Positions 33,445-46,275 of a DNA stretch of 64,000 nt are shown piece by piece. The notes under the pieces are model-generated. The model worked only from the letters and a program-made list of their open reading frames with translations. It was not told the DNA's origin and did not search any database. The position numbers and the translations under genes are program-made. This DNA is from Cephalopachus bancanus. Its lineage: Eukaryota > Chordata > Mammalia > Primates > Tarsiidae. Position 1 is the stretch's first letter; every line of letters starts with the position of its first letter. Where the stretch lies: NCBI GenBank assembly GCA_027257055.1, contig JAPVLO010000073.1, positions 3,286,001 to 3,350,000 of the forward strand, in the 5' to 3' direction.

Positions 33445-35183
33445 TTCATCTTCCTTTTCTATTTACTTCCTTTTTTTGGCCAGAAGTCAACCTATATTTA
33501 TAGAAACTCATATACCCATGTGCATATGATATATGCAGAGCCACAGTCAAAATTAGATATGTATTCTAGTACATCAACAATCACATTTAAGATTCAATCC
33601 AACAATAACATAGGAAAACTAAGTATCACAAGTAAGAATTAAAAGTATTATTTTTTAAATGTGGTACTAGTTTGTAATACATGAACTATAGAATTTGGGA
33701 ATATATATCCTCTAAGAATAAAATTCTTGTCATGATAAAGCTGCTATTTTCTTGCTGCAACCCCATGTCTGAGGACCTAATATCCACCAATATAATATGG
33801 TATTCTCTTTTCCAGAAGGCATGATCTGGTTGGACAGCAGTAAAATTGGGGGAAGTTGTATGGAATCACATCCATCAATTACACAACGGGGGAAAATATG
33901 CACTGGGTGCTTGACACATATTTACTTAGAATACACTTATAACAGGCGAATGACTAAACTGAGTATTCACTGACAATAAAATGAGATCAGAGACATGAAA
34001 ACTGCTGCAGGCCAGATAGGAAGATGATACTTTGACAAATTAAGTAAGGGTTATAGAGAGCCTTTTAGATTTTTTTAGAAATGAATGCTGCCTGGAAACG
34101 AAGAAGTGGGACATTCTGAAGAAAAAGGACAAACTAAAGAGCTATTAAGAAGTAGGAGTCAAAATGTCCCAGAGGTAGAATGAGGAAGGTATTGAAAAAC
34201 ATTCAATACCTCCTCTTTCCCATTTTTCTACAACTCTGGTTCTACCATTTCCAACAAATAATAGGCTTACATGTTCAGTGTTGCTTACCTTCTATTTGGA
34301 TTCAAAATATGCCTCATTGCTTTAAGGTCAGACGTCGTTGTGATGCTTACAAGCTACACAAGTATAGTTGCTGCTTCAATTCTGCTCTTTCTACTTTTTC
34401 TATTCTCCTTTTACTCAGAAATCTAAGAGCTCACATGAGAGCTGCCCAAGGGTATTTTTTTTTAATAAGCTAGTACTAAAATCCTTGCCTTCCACTTCAC
34501 AATTCAAACTAAATATTTTATCTTACATAATAAAAACTGTGATTTCTTTTGTAATATTCCTTCAGGTGCACTTTAGCTAATAGAACCATTTTGTAAACAT
34601 ATTGTAGAATGACAGTGCAGTCTTCTTCAAGCTGGATTTCAAATACAAATATACATTTATTGCTATACAATACATAAATGCACATACACAAACATACATA
34701 CATGCACACTTCTTTATTACCGCAGAATAAAAATGCAAATAAATTTATTAGCCTAAGAGTGGCACCCAATGGAATTTATGCACATACATTTAAAAAACAG
34801 AACCCTTGAAAATAAAGCAGTTGCAGCCTATTAATTTTCCTCTTTGACAGTTTTTTAAATTCCCCTAAAAAAATGAAACAGCATGAATACTGTCAATATA
34901 TCACAACAGCCACATTAGGTTTTGTGATATACATCATAATATAAAGAGCACTATTAGAGCACAACCTGGGAACCATTAAATCATTCTAAATCACTGTTAC
35001 ATTCCATTAGTGTCAATGGTGAAACCACATAATAGGCTTTATTACAAACTTCACCTTGGTAGGCCATTGTCTCTAATAACCACTTTTCTATGATGTGGTA
35101 TCATACCCAGAAATCCAGGGAGATAATAAAGGCTCCCTTATTTCTTTTTTATTGGATGGGTAAAGTTAAATTTAGCTGTAAGT
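33445..35183. other. Intergenic DNA
   Basis: No gene recognised. 33950-34170 ('gcaggccagataggaagatg', 'atagagagccttttagattt') resembles the ancient unassigned repeat family also present near 41.9, 49.9, 60.8 and 62.2 kb, weakly. Confidence 0.35.
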
Positions 35184-35272
35184 AAAAAAAAAAAAAAAAA
35201 TCCTGGAGCTTTGTTCACTAACTTCGAGTTGCTGCTATTTGGACCAAAAAAAAAAAAAAAAAAAAAAAAAAA
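35184..35272 (+). repeat. Two poly(A) runs 45 bp apart
   Basis: A run of 17 A (35184-35200) and one of 27 A (35246-35272), separated by a short non-repetitive segment. Neither is preceded by an Alu or L1 body. Confidence 0.95.
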
Positions 35273-36475
35273 TTAGGCAGACATGGGAAGAACAGTTTGA
35301 AATAAATTTAAAACCTGGCAATGCTGAGGCCAGGGTAGGCTGGGCAGTGCCAGCAATTACGATGTCATTTTTGAAATGCGGTTTAGTACATTTGTGTGCC
35401 TCTTTACACTTTTGTTCAGGAGCAGAGTATTGATTATAGAAACACTGTAAGTTTCAAACCTGCCCTTTCCCTCATTCTCCCCTGGTTTGAGCTGTACCCT
35501 TTAAAAAAGTCATTTGGGCACTTTGTTGAGGTGAGGCTGGTAAGGGCTTCAGCTCAAACTGAGATCAATTCTCAGAGGTTTCAAGGGAGAATTGGTATAC
35601 AGTGTTCTGTGCCCGTCTTCTTTACAAATAGAACCATTTATCTCCTTCCCCTCGTATGAATTAGTCATAATTCCTTCTTTCTGTTTCTTCGATAATATAC
35701 TCACATATAAAATGTCCCCACAAAGATTTTTACTACACGGTAGATATCTTTGTTATTGGCTAAAGAAACTTTAGGATAGAATATAAGTGAATATCAGATA
35801 TAGTTGCTGAGGTGAATAATACTCTCATAAATGACAGAAATAATTTATTATTTAATAGACTACCAGTTCAAAGTCAAAAATTTTATATTCCTTCGATATT
35901 ATTATTGATAATTGTCTTTTAAAATTATTGATTACAAACAAGTACATTTATTTCTGTAATGTAACAATCTAACTTTGAAGGTGAGCTTTGAATAAGGTTA
36001 ATTCAGGGCAATGAAACAGATTATTATTCTAATGACTCTACTTTGCTTTTGCTATGTTCTTTAAGACCAGACTTAAAACAATAATATTACTATATTTATA
36101 CTTATAAGAGATAATGTCATAACTTAAGATGAGAATAAGGCAAAGAGGAAAAATATAACGTATGTTGTCGGGCAGAAAAATAAGTCACTGGGAGTCAAAT
36201 ACTTGGGAAGGATAAACAGACAATAAAATTATGAGTGAAGTAGATACTTACATAATACTTTCATAAGAATTATCTGAGGCAAAATAATAATACATTTGTG
36301 AACCATAAAGTAGATGAAAGACTAAAATATAGAAATCTGATCTCATACTCACAATTATTTAGAGTGGCCTTGTGCTGTGAAACTTTTAAGATGTTTTCCA
36401 TTAATAGTGAGGCTTACTTACTCAAGTCACATTTACCGGATGGGCTTTATAACATGCCTCTTGCCTCTCCTCCCC
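35273..36475. other. Intergenic DNA, nothing recognised
   Basis: No gene or classified repeat. Frames of up to 87 codons lack motifs. Confidence 0.4.
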
Positions 36476-36712
36476 TCTAGTTTTTCTTCCATTTCCTTCT
36501 TTCTTCCTTGTCTCCTTTCTGTCTCTGTCTCTGTCTCTCTGTCTCTCTTTCTTTCTCTCTCTCTCTCTCTCTCTGTCGGCTGTCTCTGTCTCCTGCCCTA
36601 TCTTCCTCTCTTCCTTTCTTCGCTTTTCTCCTTCCTTTCACTTCCTCTTCCTTTCTTTTTCCCCTTTGTACTTTCTTCCTCCTTCTTTCCTCCCTTTCAT
36701 TAGTAACCTCTC
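36476..36712 (+). repeat. Polypyrimidine (TC-rich) tract
   Basis: About 235 bp almost wholly C and T, with tctctg and (tc)n cores at about 36518-36600. Low-complexity frames on both strands (a serine/leucine-rich one on plus, a glutamate/arginine-rich one on minus) are artefacts of this composition. Confidence 0.95.
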
Positions 36713-38660
36713 GTGGTGCTAGTTTATGCATATAATGTTTGCAAATAACAATTCAGGAAAGTGGTTAACATAGCACTTCATGGAAGGAAAATTGAAAATA
36801 GAAACCAGAGGTACTAGGCTTTTTAATGGGGATTTGAACAGGGAAAAAAAAAGCTTAAGCTTGATTTGCTATCTCTGTCACCTAAAGAAAGTCTTTTAGC
36901 TAAAGCCTCACCTCTGACCTTGTTTTCTACTTTCAGGGTATACTGTATTTCTCTTTTTTTGTTATATGTCTGGTTTGCAATGCCATTGATGTTCATAGGG
37001 AAGTGAGAGAATTGCTATTTGAAAAGTCCATGCTCTACTTTATGAAGGCTAGCTTTATTTTCTTTTTTTGTAATATTTCTCTTTTTACTCTTAGAAAATA
37101 TCATGGTAGAGGCCAAGTCTTAAATACATTGGAAAACTTGCCCAACTTAAAATTACACCATTTAAAAATAATGAATGCTCACATGCTTTTGGTTTTAAGT
37201 TTTCTCTTGTGTATAATTGACACTTCAGACATTGCCCTCTCAGAGCTGAATCTCAATGTGTCATGAATAAACTGGTATTAGGAATTAAAAAATATTGTTA
37301 ATGTTTTTTTTGTTTTGTTTTTTAAGCACTGACTTTAGCCATCAAGTGATGAACACATTAGGTTTGACTTGCTTCACACAGTTACAGGCATAGTTGTGTC
37401 TTCAAAGTCAAGGATAAAAAAAATCATGTCAAGTCAAGTCATACTGCATTGCGTCTTAATTTTGTTTACCGTAACAGACAGAAGATTTTACCGAAGGCTG
37501 AATCCATAGAATCAGGTTTGGCAGGATCAAGCATTCATGTGGACTGTGTCACTGGTTCAACATTCCTTCTAGATGGAAAGGATGAAAATGGAAGATGTGG
37601 AGACAACTTTGGCCATAGGATGTCATTATGGTGATTCTGAAAGGAACAAACAGCCCACAAACTTCTGAATATACTATTTTCCATATTTGGTGTGTTTATG
37701 CCAATTTTATTAAACAATGTCAAAGGAAACTAAATTAGCATATGATTGTAAATTCTGCATGGAGAAATTACAAAAGCAATGTTATTTAACCCTATTTCAT
37801 CAACCTCGTTTGTACTTTTTACAATTTTTTGTTAGTAAATATAAATTAAGATTTTATAGCACTGCAAATCCTGAAATATTTGGCAAGCCGTATAATGATT
37901 TTAAAAATCAGGCTTTCTGGGTAGGGCATTGGCTAATCAAATATCATTTTTTAGAGTGACTGATTTTGAGAATAAATCTATTAATGTGTTTCTATAAATA
38001 ATATGCCTATTACTTGTTTTACAAAGATAATTTTCCTGTCTTTTTCATTTGCCCAAATTAATTGTAGGGTCATTTTCTTTGAACTATCAAATAAATGTTT
38101 AAACATGAATTTTCTTCAAGGGAGTGATTAGTTCACCTGAATTCACTTATATACTTTTACACATTGATGTATAGGGTATTTACAAGTCTATAACTTTTTC
38201 TGAAATTATAACTACATGCCGAGAGATTCTTTTTTAGAAGAAGACAGCTAGTAGTATTTCATTCAGTTCGTTTATGACAGTATGTTAGAATGCTGCCTGC
38301 TAAACCACAAATCTCATCCCATTAACCCAGAGTCCTATAACCTTGATTCAGATTTCAGACGGCCAAGTAAAATGTCTCTACTTTGCATTTGTTAGTAAAT
38401 ACTAAGACTTTTTTGAATGTCAGAATTGTGTGAGTGCCACAGTTATTGTAAACATGTGACAAGTATTTATATAGTTTAAAATGTATGAAATAATCACAGA
38501 TACTTCATGTTTAGACTAAATACTATATCTTTTTCTTCTTTCTTCTGTCTCTTCCTGCTAATCATCCCATGAGAGTTTCCATTCTTCTTAAGTAAGTTAA
38601 TTGAAAGTGTTATTTTAAATAGAGGAGTTCAGCTAAAAAATTAAAAATTAATGTTTAACA
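36713..38660. other. Intergenic DNA, nothing recognised
   Basis: No gene or repeat assigned. A 61-codon plus frame at 37449-37634 has mixed composition but no recognisable domain. Confidence 0.4.
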
Positions 38661-38664
38661 ACAT

Positions 38665-38852
38665 TAAACAGCCATTTATTGAAGACTTGCTCTGTAGTAG
38701 GCAGCCTATTTTCTATCAATATCTTATTCAACCACTCAACTACTTGATGAGTTATGTAATGCTAGTGGTGTTTGCCCGTTTTAAAAAAGAGATAACATTA
38801 AGAACAAAAGTCCCTTTTTCAAGGTAAGATAACTGGACCTTGAATTCAGATG
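38665..38852 (+). mobile_element. MIR, split by an Alu
   Basis: 'catttattgaagacttgctctgtagtaggca' and 'aaaagagataacattaaga' follow the MIR pattern. The right end reappears after the Alu near 39156. Confidence 0.7.
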
Positions 38853-39154
38853 TAGGCTGAGTGCGGTGGCTCATGCCTATAATCCCAGCACTTTGGGAAC
38901 CCTAGGCAGGAGGATTGCTTGAGCCCAAGTGTTTGAGACTAGCGTAGGCAACGTAGCGAGGCATTGTCTCCACAAGAAAATAAAATAAAATAAAAAGACA
39001 AGCATGGTGGCACGTGCCTGTAGTACCAGCTACCTGAAAGACTGAGACAGAAGACCACCTGAGCCCAGGAAGTTGACATTATGGTGAGCTGTGATCATGC
39101 CACTGCGCTTGAGCCTGAGTGACAGAGTGAGACTCCAGCTCAAAGAAAAAAAAA
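38853..39154 (+). mobile_element. Alu, old (AluJ-like)
   Basis: 'ggctgagtgcggtggctcat' to 'gactccagctcaaagaaaaa'. The right monomer has 'ggtgagctgtgatcatgcca', the ancestral form. Flanking sequences gaattcagatgt and gaatttggattt are a decayed duplication. Confidence 0.88.
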
Positions 39155-39166
39155 GAATTTGGATTT

Positions 39167-40435
39167 TATAACTCAATTAATATAATATCTCATTCAACCA
39201 ATTTTATGAAGAGTCTTCAATGCCTAATACTTTACTAGTCTCATATTCTGTTTAGAAGACACCCAAATACTAAAATTCAATTTATTTATACAGAAGCTCT
39301 TGTAGAGGTACATATATAGCACTACTGGTTTTTTAGGTACTTATATGATTTGTTGAGAGAAGGGAGTAAAATCTTTCTGAGAGGAGGGAATAGCAATACT
39401 GAACCTTAAATGAGAAGTTAGTTTGGTAGGACTGTAGATCAGAAAAAAAGTAGCCATGTAATAGAACAAACCAAAAGAAGTAGGAACTATCAAACATTTT
39501 AGTCTGCTTTAATCTTTCTAATGTGAGCATCAAATATATGAAAAGTATTCAGAGGCAAACCTGGACAGAAGGACCAGGATTAATTTATGAGTAGCCTCAC
39601 AAATTATTCCATGACTTTGAATGTATCAGCCAAAAGTAGCTTACTATTACTTATGAAAAATAGTTACTCTGAGAGCTAATAAAGAATTCCCTACTAATTG
39701 TACTTGCTTATTGTGTGTAAAGTTAATCTGATCTTTACATTTCCTGTTTTCTGGATTTAACCATGAATTAAAAACAATAACTAGAAACAGTTAACATAAG
39801 CATGTAAATATTATTGCAATTTTAATAATGAAACACGTTTCATTAGATATTCTTCTTCTCTAATTTTGTGGTTCCAAACTTAATACTACAATGTTTAAAA
39901 GAGTAAAATATAAAACTACAATAACAATAATATATATCTACTAAGATTGGTTCTAGTAAGATCAAATTATGACTTTTTTCAAGCTTTTAATAAGCGTTGC
40001 TTTCTGTAGTTCATCATGACCTTTAACCATCCAAGTCATAGAAACATGGCACATTGAACTGCACAAAGCAAGGGTTTGCAATTACCCAGGCACTCTACTG
40101 TTCCCCAACTATAACATGAGAATAATAAATACTACCTGTTACTCTTGTGAAGATCAAATACCATAACATATATAATATTTCTAAGACTGTTTGGTACTTC
40201 TCCCTTCTTAAAATTTCCATTTTAAAAAGAATATCAGTTTAAGAGATAATCTACAAAGTTTATATAAATGTTTTTACTTATTTGCAATTTCTTCTACATT
40301 ATACAGGGCAATTCTAGTTCCTAGTCAATATTTACATAAATGATTCTAGAGTTGCAACATAATAATCTAGTATAAAAAATTCTGGAATGATTAATCCACA
40401 TAGTAATTATGAGCATAGTAGTAGAAATCAGAAAT
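39167..40435. other. Intergenic DNA, nothing recognised
   Basis: AT-rich, no gene recognised. Confidence 0.4.
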
Positions 40436-40439
40436 GTAA

Positions 40440-40660
40440 TATTTATTTGACAGTGCTGAGTTCTTCACATATATTGTCTGTGTTACTCTTCACATATTCC
40501 TTTGAGGTATAATCTTTTATCATCCCCATTTGAAACCAGAGTTAACTGTGACTCAAGAAGTTTAAGTGACATGTCCTCAAATCACTGAGATGGTAAGTAA
40601 AAAGACAGAGGCTAGCTTTGAACACATGACTGTTTAACTCTACAGCACAAGTTCTTAATA
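40440..40660 (+). mobile_element. MIR, ancient SINE
   Basis: 'atctttttatcatccccattt'-like text (here 'atcttttatcatccccatttg'), 'aagtttaagtgacatgtcct' and 'tttgaacacatgactgttta' fit the MIR core and 3' part. Confidence 0.75.
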
Positions 40661-41875
40661 TAGAAATTCAAAATTTTAATCATGAACTTTACAGTTCTCC
40701 AGTTTAACAGTAAAAAACACAAATGGATCATATGTTTTAAAAAATAGCATGCGACTTACCCATACAGTTGCTCTTAGTAAATGTAAATCACTAGACTAAT
40801 AGGTGTAACCATACAAGGATGAGCTAATATGCAAGAAAAATATAATTAATACTTATTTAGCCAGATCAGAAACAAGGAGTACCCACTAATTATTATCTCT
40901 GAAAGCAGATTTTTACAAAGCTATAGTCTTGTGCAAGTTTGAAACTTTAAATCTTTCAAATTGATAACATTTTGCTGAAAAATTATAAATTCCACAATTT
41001 GTTATTTTAGCTTTAAACTTGTAATATTTTAATTTAATCTGTTAATTTGAATATGCTTTTGCAAATGTAAAAGTTTTTGAGTCTCTAAAAATGAGTTTTT
41101 AAATATATTCTTTTAAACTTTAGTTTAAATAAAATATTCAACATTTGTCACTTTAGTTAATTTTTAAAATATTTATCTAACTGAAGTTAAATAACTTAAA
41201 ATTTGAAAAATATCTATTTGTGGGCATATTTAAAATTCTACCTGTTCTTGAGAAAACATATAGGTTAGCTATTTCTAACTATATCTAGTTTTATATAACA
41301 TTTGAACTTTAAAATGCTACTCATTTTAATAATGAATGTAATGATGTGATGTCAACTTTAAAAGCTAACAGATTTATGCTTTTAGTAGCTTATATGATGT
41401 ACATTTGCCTTTATTTCATAAGTCGATTTCGGGAAGTCTTATTTATTTTTGCTATCCAACCAAAAGGAACATCTCAGAAATATAGGTACTATAGGAAAAT
41501 AGTTTGATTAGGAAAATCTAACTGTAATGTTTTCTTAAAATGCATTGTGCAGAACTTGATCTTATCAACCAAGATTTTATATGGCAAATAAATAATTTGT
41601 TCAATGTTTAATTTATAAAATAATTGGAGAAGCCTCCTTTAAGCATTAGTACTTTCATAATTGATTTAAGTATTTATCCAAATATTATTGTGCACTTAAT
41701 GTAGAGTCACTGTTTTTGAAGAACAATCAGAAATAAAGTCAAGGCTCTCAAAATACAAATTAGCTAAAAATAAAATTTGCTTAACTAAACTATTTATATA
41801 AATTTTTTAAATGACATACCATGAGGGATAAAATTTGGCATGTGAAAGATAAATCCAAATTGTTATGAAAAAAAA
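40661..41875. other. Very AT-rich intergenic DNA
   Basis: No gene or classified repeat. Among the most AT-rich parts of the window. Confidence 0.45.
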
Positions 41876-41879
41876 AAAA

Positions 41880-42600
41880 TCAGCCAATGAATATTGTGGA
41901 CCAGTTTCTGTTCCAGGCACTGAGAATACCACTGGGAACAAGAAAGACATGGATTGTCTAGTTTATTGTAAGGAAATAGACAATAGGAAGGTATATAATT
42001 AATACATAATGCTAAATATTGACAAGAATGCCAAAGTAAATAGAACTAAAATATGAGATGATGGATGATTTTGAAATGGCTAGTTTGGATGATCAGGGAA
42101 GACTTCGATGGATACGTGACATTTAAGCTTCAATCAGAAAGTCAAAAAATGATTTCATCCATGACAACATTTGCAGCAAGAATAGCAAGTATATATGTCC
42201 AAGATGGTAACAGGCTTGGCATGTTCAATGGGCACAGTTGACAACGGTGAGAATGACAGGAAAGGAGATTCTGTGGGCTGCCAAGCTCTGGTCATTTAGG
42301 AGCTTCAACTGTATTTTATCACACATGTGATGGAAGCAACTGAAATGATTGTATCTGATTTTTATCTTAAGAAAATAAATAAGTATGGAGATAAATTGTA
42401 GAAGAGGCAATAACAAATTCAGGGAGACTGGTAGAGAGAGCTGTTACAGTTTTCCAGCTAATAGAGGTAGAATGATTCTAGGATAAGTTTTGGAAGTAAT
42501 GTAGAAACACATGCTGATGAGTGACATGTGGACAATAAGAGGGACAAGAAAAGTCAAAGATGAGTATGTCAGTGTACATTTGGAGTCACAAACACTAAAA
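41880..42600 (+). mobile_element. Ancient interspersed repeat, family not assigned (copy A)
   Basis: Opening 'ttctgttccaggcactgaga', then 'gaaatagacaataggaaggt', 'ggatgatcagggaagacttc', 'gacatttaagcttcaatcag' and 'gcttggcatgttcaatgggc' recur in the same order in the copy at 49880. It looks like an old, mammal-wide repeat of at least 700 bp. I cannot name it with confidence. Confidence 0.6.
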
Positions 42601-42821
42601 TGATTCTTTCAGTGGCGTTAGTTTTATGAAGATACTTTTTTAGAAGTATTCTAACTTCTACTTTCTGAAAGAGTAAAAGAATATCGAAACTTCTATAACA
42701 ATTCAAAGAGTTAAATTATTGAAAGATTCATTTCTAAGATAGAATGATTCATTTTCTCTGCATTGAGATCTGATTCAAAAAGACCTGTATTAATCATGTT
42801 TATTTAATGTTCAATTGCAGG

Positions 42822-42841
42822 GCATGCTGGGATTTGTAGTT
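42822..42841 (-). promoter_or_regulatory. ZNF143/SBS-type motif
   Basis: The complement reads aactacaaatcccagcatgc. This is a near-exact match to the long ZNF143 (Staf/SBS) binding motif ACTACAA-N-TCCCAGCATGC as I know it. ZNF143 binds promoters and some distal loop anchors. There is no promoter evidence here, so its activity is unknown. Confidence 0.6.
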
Positions 42842-43170
42842 TTCAGAGTTATCGATATGTGGTTTGTGTAGCACTGCCTAGCATTGTAATATTCCACTCA
42901 GCTGTCAAAAATATCACTTGCTCCAGGCAAGTGATTGAGTGCGATTCTGCAAGATTGATCTAGATAGAGCAGTTGGTGACAACCAGTTACAATTTCTAAT
43001 TTCTAAAAAATAGCACTACCATTCACTTCACATCTGCTTCCTTCTACTTGCACAAAACGTCCAGGCAGTCCTACGACATTTTTGCTAATGGTAAAGTTAC
43101 CAGTAGGTAAATAATCACCACACACTGAGCATCACTGTAGGTATTTATAGTAGCAGTCAGGATATTTACA
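42842..43170. other. Intergenic DNA around the ZNF143-type motif
   Basis: No gene. A short imperfect palindrome, 'cacttgctccaggcaagtg', sits at 42916-42934. Confidence 0.45.
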
Positions 43171-43183
43171 GTGTACACAAAAT

Positions 43184-43482
43184 TTTTTTTTTTTTTTTTT
43201 TTTGAGTTGGAGTCTCACTCTGTCGCCCAGACTGGAGTGCAGTGGCCGCTCCCGGCCACCGCAGCCTCGACCTGCTGGGCTCCGGCGATCCTTCCGCCTC
43301 AGCCTTCCGAGTAGCCGGAATTACAGGCATGCGCTACCACGCCCGGCTGATTTATTTATTTATTTATTGTAGAGATGAGGTCTCGCTGCCCAGGCAGGTC
43401 TCGAACCCGCGGGCTCAGGCAATCCACTCACCTCAGCCTCCCAAAGGCGCGGGATTACAGGCTGAGCCACCGAGCCCGGCTA
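43184..43482 (-). mobile_element. Alu, full-length, very young
   Basis: Poly(T), 'gagttggagtctcactctg' to 'gagccaccgagcccggcta'. CpGs are nearly all kept. It contains an (attt)n expansion at about 43351-43367 in the monomer junction. Duplication gtgtacacaaaat / gtgcacacaaaat at 43171-43183 and 43483-43495 (one mismatch). Confidence 0.95.
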
Positions 43483-43495
43483 GTGCACACAAAAT

Positions 43496-44039
43496 ATAAT
43501 CAGAAAAATTATATACATGGACTATGCTCTGAATCAAACTTGGAAGACATTTCCTAGATATATGAATATTTGGGGAGATTTTAAAAATACTTAGGGTGAT
43601 AGAGTTTCAATACTGAATCTTGGCTTATGTTCGAGAATAAGCAATAAATTGCAAAAATGTCAGACCAAAACAAATTGATCTTTAAATAATGAAAAAAAAA
43701 AAAAAGGAACAAGGACAATTAAAAGCATTAGTGACCACTAAGCAAGTTACAGTTTGTTCCCCAGAGAGAGGCTGTGATGGGTTGAACTTGTCATTAGAAA
43801 AAAGATTAAGTGCCAATGGTTCTGACTTGGTTAATTATACACTCAAATCCTTTCAGTATATCACAGAAACCAAAGCTAGGCTTTTGTTTTTGAATATCTG
43901 TATCATGACTCTTTGGATTGCTTATTGGTTATTTCTCTTGACAACTTGAATCTGAACATTAAGTCCTATTGGCAACAACTATCTGTCAAGAGAAAAAAAA
44001 ATAAGATTTGTGTATTTAGTTTTCATTATAGAAGTGCTT
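43496..44039. other. Intergenic DNA, nothing recognised
   Basis: An 86-codon frame (43689-43949, plus) begins in a poly(A) run and lacks any motif. Confidence 0.4.
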
Positions 44040-44345
44040 GTAGTTGAAAAAATATGTACCTGTCAAGTTTTCAACATCTCGCTGGGAATGCGAGCAATGC
44101 TGTTGTGATTTCAGAACCTGGCTGACAAATTCACGTTTCAGTAGTAAAGACAAATCAAGGGTTTTTCTCTCCCCTCCTTTTTTAATTCTTTTTTTTTTCC
44201 TTACCGCTTTGACAGTCATACATAACAATTTGAGACCTAAGTGCCACTTTGATGCACTATTCTGTTATTAAGTGGCACAGTCACTATAGAATAGATGACG
44301 GGCCTGTACTCAAGGTATTGTGAATTAAACAGCTTTCTACAACAG
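44040..44345. promoter_or_regulatory. Candidate conserved non-coding element
   Basis: Moderate GC, several retained CpGs and dense transcription-factor-like words ('cgctgggaatgcgagcaatg', 'accgctttgacagtcataca', 'ctgttattaagtggcacagt') in otherwise AT-rich DNA, with no repeat signature. This is a composition-based inference only. Confidence 0.25.
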
Positions 44346-45779
44346 GGAGACGGAATGGTCCAAAGAATTCTGAAATATTAAAAAAAAAAAATTAAAAACC
44401 ATGTTTCAGAAACTTTAAGGTATATAATTTAAAATAATCTCAGGTAGTTAATTGTAAATTATGACAAACAAAATATTTTTTAGTGATATTGTTAAAGTTT
44501 AGAGGAAACATTAAATATGTTAGCAAACATCCAAAACCCACAATTACTAATTTCAAATATGAGTGCTTGATAGGTGTTGAAGAAAAAAATAAAAGTGTGA
44601 ACTTGTGCTGACATTAAGGCAGGAAGAAATGAATGTTTATTATGTGACAGTAGTTTTATACCATATTAATAGAAGAGTATTCTAAGAGTATTTCTTTATG
44701 CCTCAAATGTGAGAGTTTCCACTGAAGTAATATTGACTTAAAGTACTTAAATTAATTCTTTTGTCAATACCTCTACAGTAAATCAATACACCGAGAATTA
44801 AACAACAGTTTTTGCCAGAAGGCAGGCTAATCCTGGTAATTTTTAGTTACAATTCATTAATCAATCCTTCACCACTAGGAAAACAAAATAAAACCAAAGC
44901 AGCAACAATTTTATAATAATGCCAAGTAACAGAAGTGTAATATTTTTCAGAATTTCCTCATTTAATACAGAAATAAAAAAGAAATAAGAGCCACACTGCT
45001 ATGACTTCCTATTATATTTGCTAACGAAACGGGATATTCGCTTTTTCTAGAAACATATAAGAAATAAAACTTTAGTGCTTATTGTACTTTTTTTTAAAGC
45101 CTATATTAAAGGCAAAATAATTATTTACAAACATGGATTCCATAAGATGTCTTGGGGGGAGGGGGGAAGACAACAAGAACTGAAAATTCTATTAATCTAT
45201 ATAGCTCTGAAATATTTGCTGCAATACTCATCTCTTTATAGTTCTGACAACTCAATCAAACCGATGAGTATCTGAGGATATGAATGACCATTTCAGTACT
45301 CAGTATTCCAAATCTGCTTTTTTTTTCTTTCTTATTCTTCAGCACTAGAAAAACAAAATTGAAGTATTCCTTTATCCTCTTTAACTAATAATCCTACAAA
45401 GCCAGAAAAATATACATCAAGGATAAAGAGGTAGTTTATACCTTTTATAGAGTGTTGGTAGAGAGCTAAGCCCTGTGAAACAACAGCTGAAAGTAAATAT
45501 ATTGTGTCTGATGTACTTGAGACGGAGTTGTTTAAGGAAGAAAGAAAGGAAAAAACAAAACAAAACACAATTTCACCAGTTTCTCACTTTACACTTCTGA
45601 AGTGCTAAAGGAGTTAAAAAAAAGAGAGTGAGAAAAGTAATTATGGGAAATAAAATAAGAATTTTCTTAGTTACAATTCCTGGCCCTTTGCTGATTGCAG
45701 TAAATTATAAATTATGCAGTCAATGTAGGCCAACAAAAGAAGACATCTTCAAATCTCAGTCAAAGGTAATTACTTAAGT
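44346..45779. other. Intergenic DNA, nothing recognised
   Basis: No gene or classified repeat. AT-rich. Confidence 0.4.
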
Positions 45780-46275
45780 CGGCTGAATGTTCCCTTTTCA
45801 TAGAGTGTGATCTCTCTCTGACAGCTCACACTGACAGATGACCTTCTCGGCAACGTTCTTATCCTTCGGATCATGAGCAGTGTGCCTCTCTCCCTGAATA
45901 TCTCTATATATTTGTGACACTAAGCTTTCAAATACAGCTATTGACAAATCAGAACATCAGTCTAAGTGCTGGTCTTCCTATCACTCACAATAAAGTAGCT
46001 ATCACTTGTGGTGGTGTAGAGCAAGCACATCTCTGAAAAATGAGTTCTCACCAAGTGCTAATTTGACACAGCTCGCTTGCCTTCCCATAATTGCTCTGTC
46101 ATTGTCAGTTGGCAGTTCGGGCTCATTCCTGGAAGCTGTGCCGTACAATTGGATACAATTACTCCCATTTACCACCACTATTATGCCACTGATGTTGCCC
46201 AGTCCGCATATTGACATGCCTCATTAAACCTGGATGCGGGCCATTAATGAACATTGTTAGCATTTCTCTTAAACT
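45780..46275. promoter_or_regulatory. Candidate conserved non-coding element (strongest)
   Basis: About 500 bp with balanced composition, retained CpGs and no repeat signature in an AT-rich repeat landscape. It contains two MEIS/PKNOX-type words (tgacagct and ctgacagatgac, near 45820-45841) and homeodomain-type sites (cataattgc, caattggatacaattac, gccattaatga). No frame shows a protein family. The texture matches deeply conserved developmental enhancers found in gene deserts; conservation itself could not be tested. Confidence 0.45.

Noticed and set aside
36377..36735. Leucine/serine-rich and glutamate/arginine-rich frames on both strands
   Set aside because: They are products of the polypyrimidine tract and have no protein-like complexity.
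37449..37634. A 61-codon frame of mixed composition
   Set aside because: No family resemblance, no initiation context, and its length is within chance expectation.
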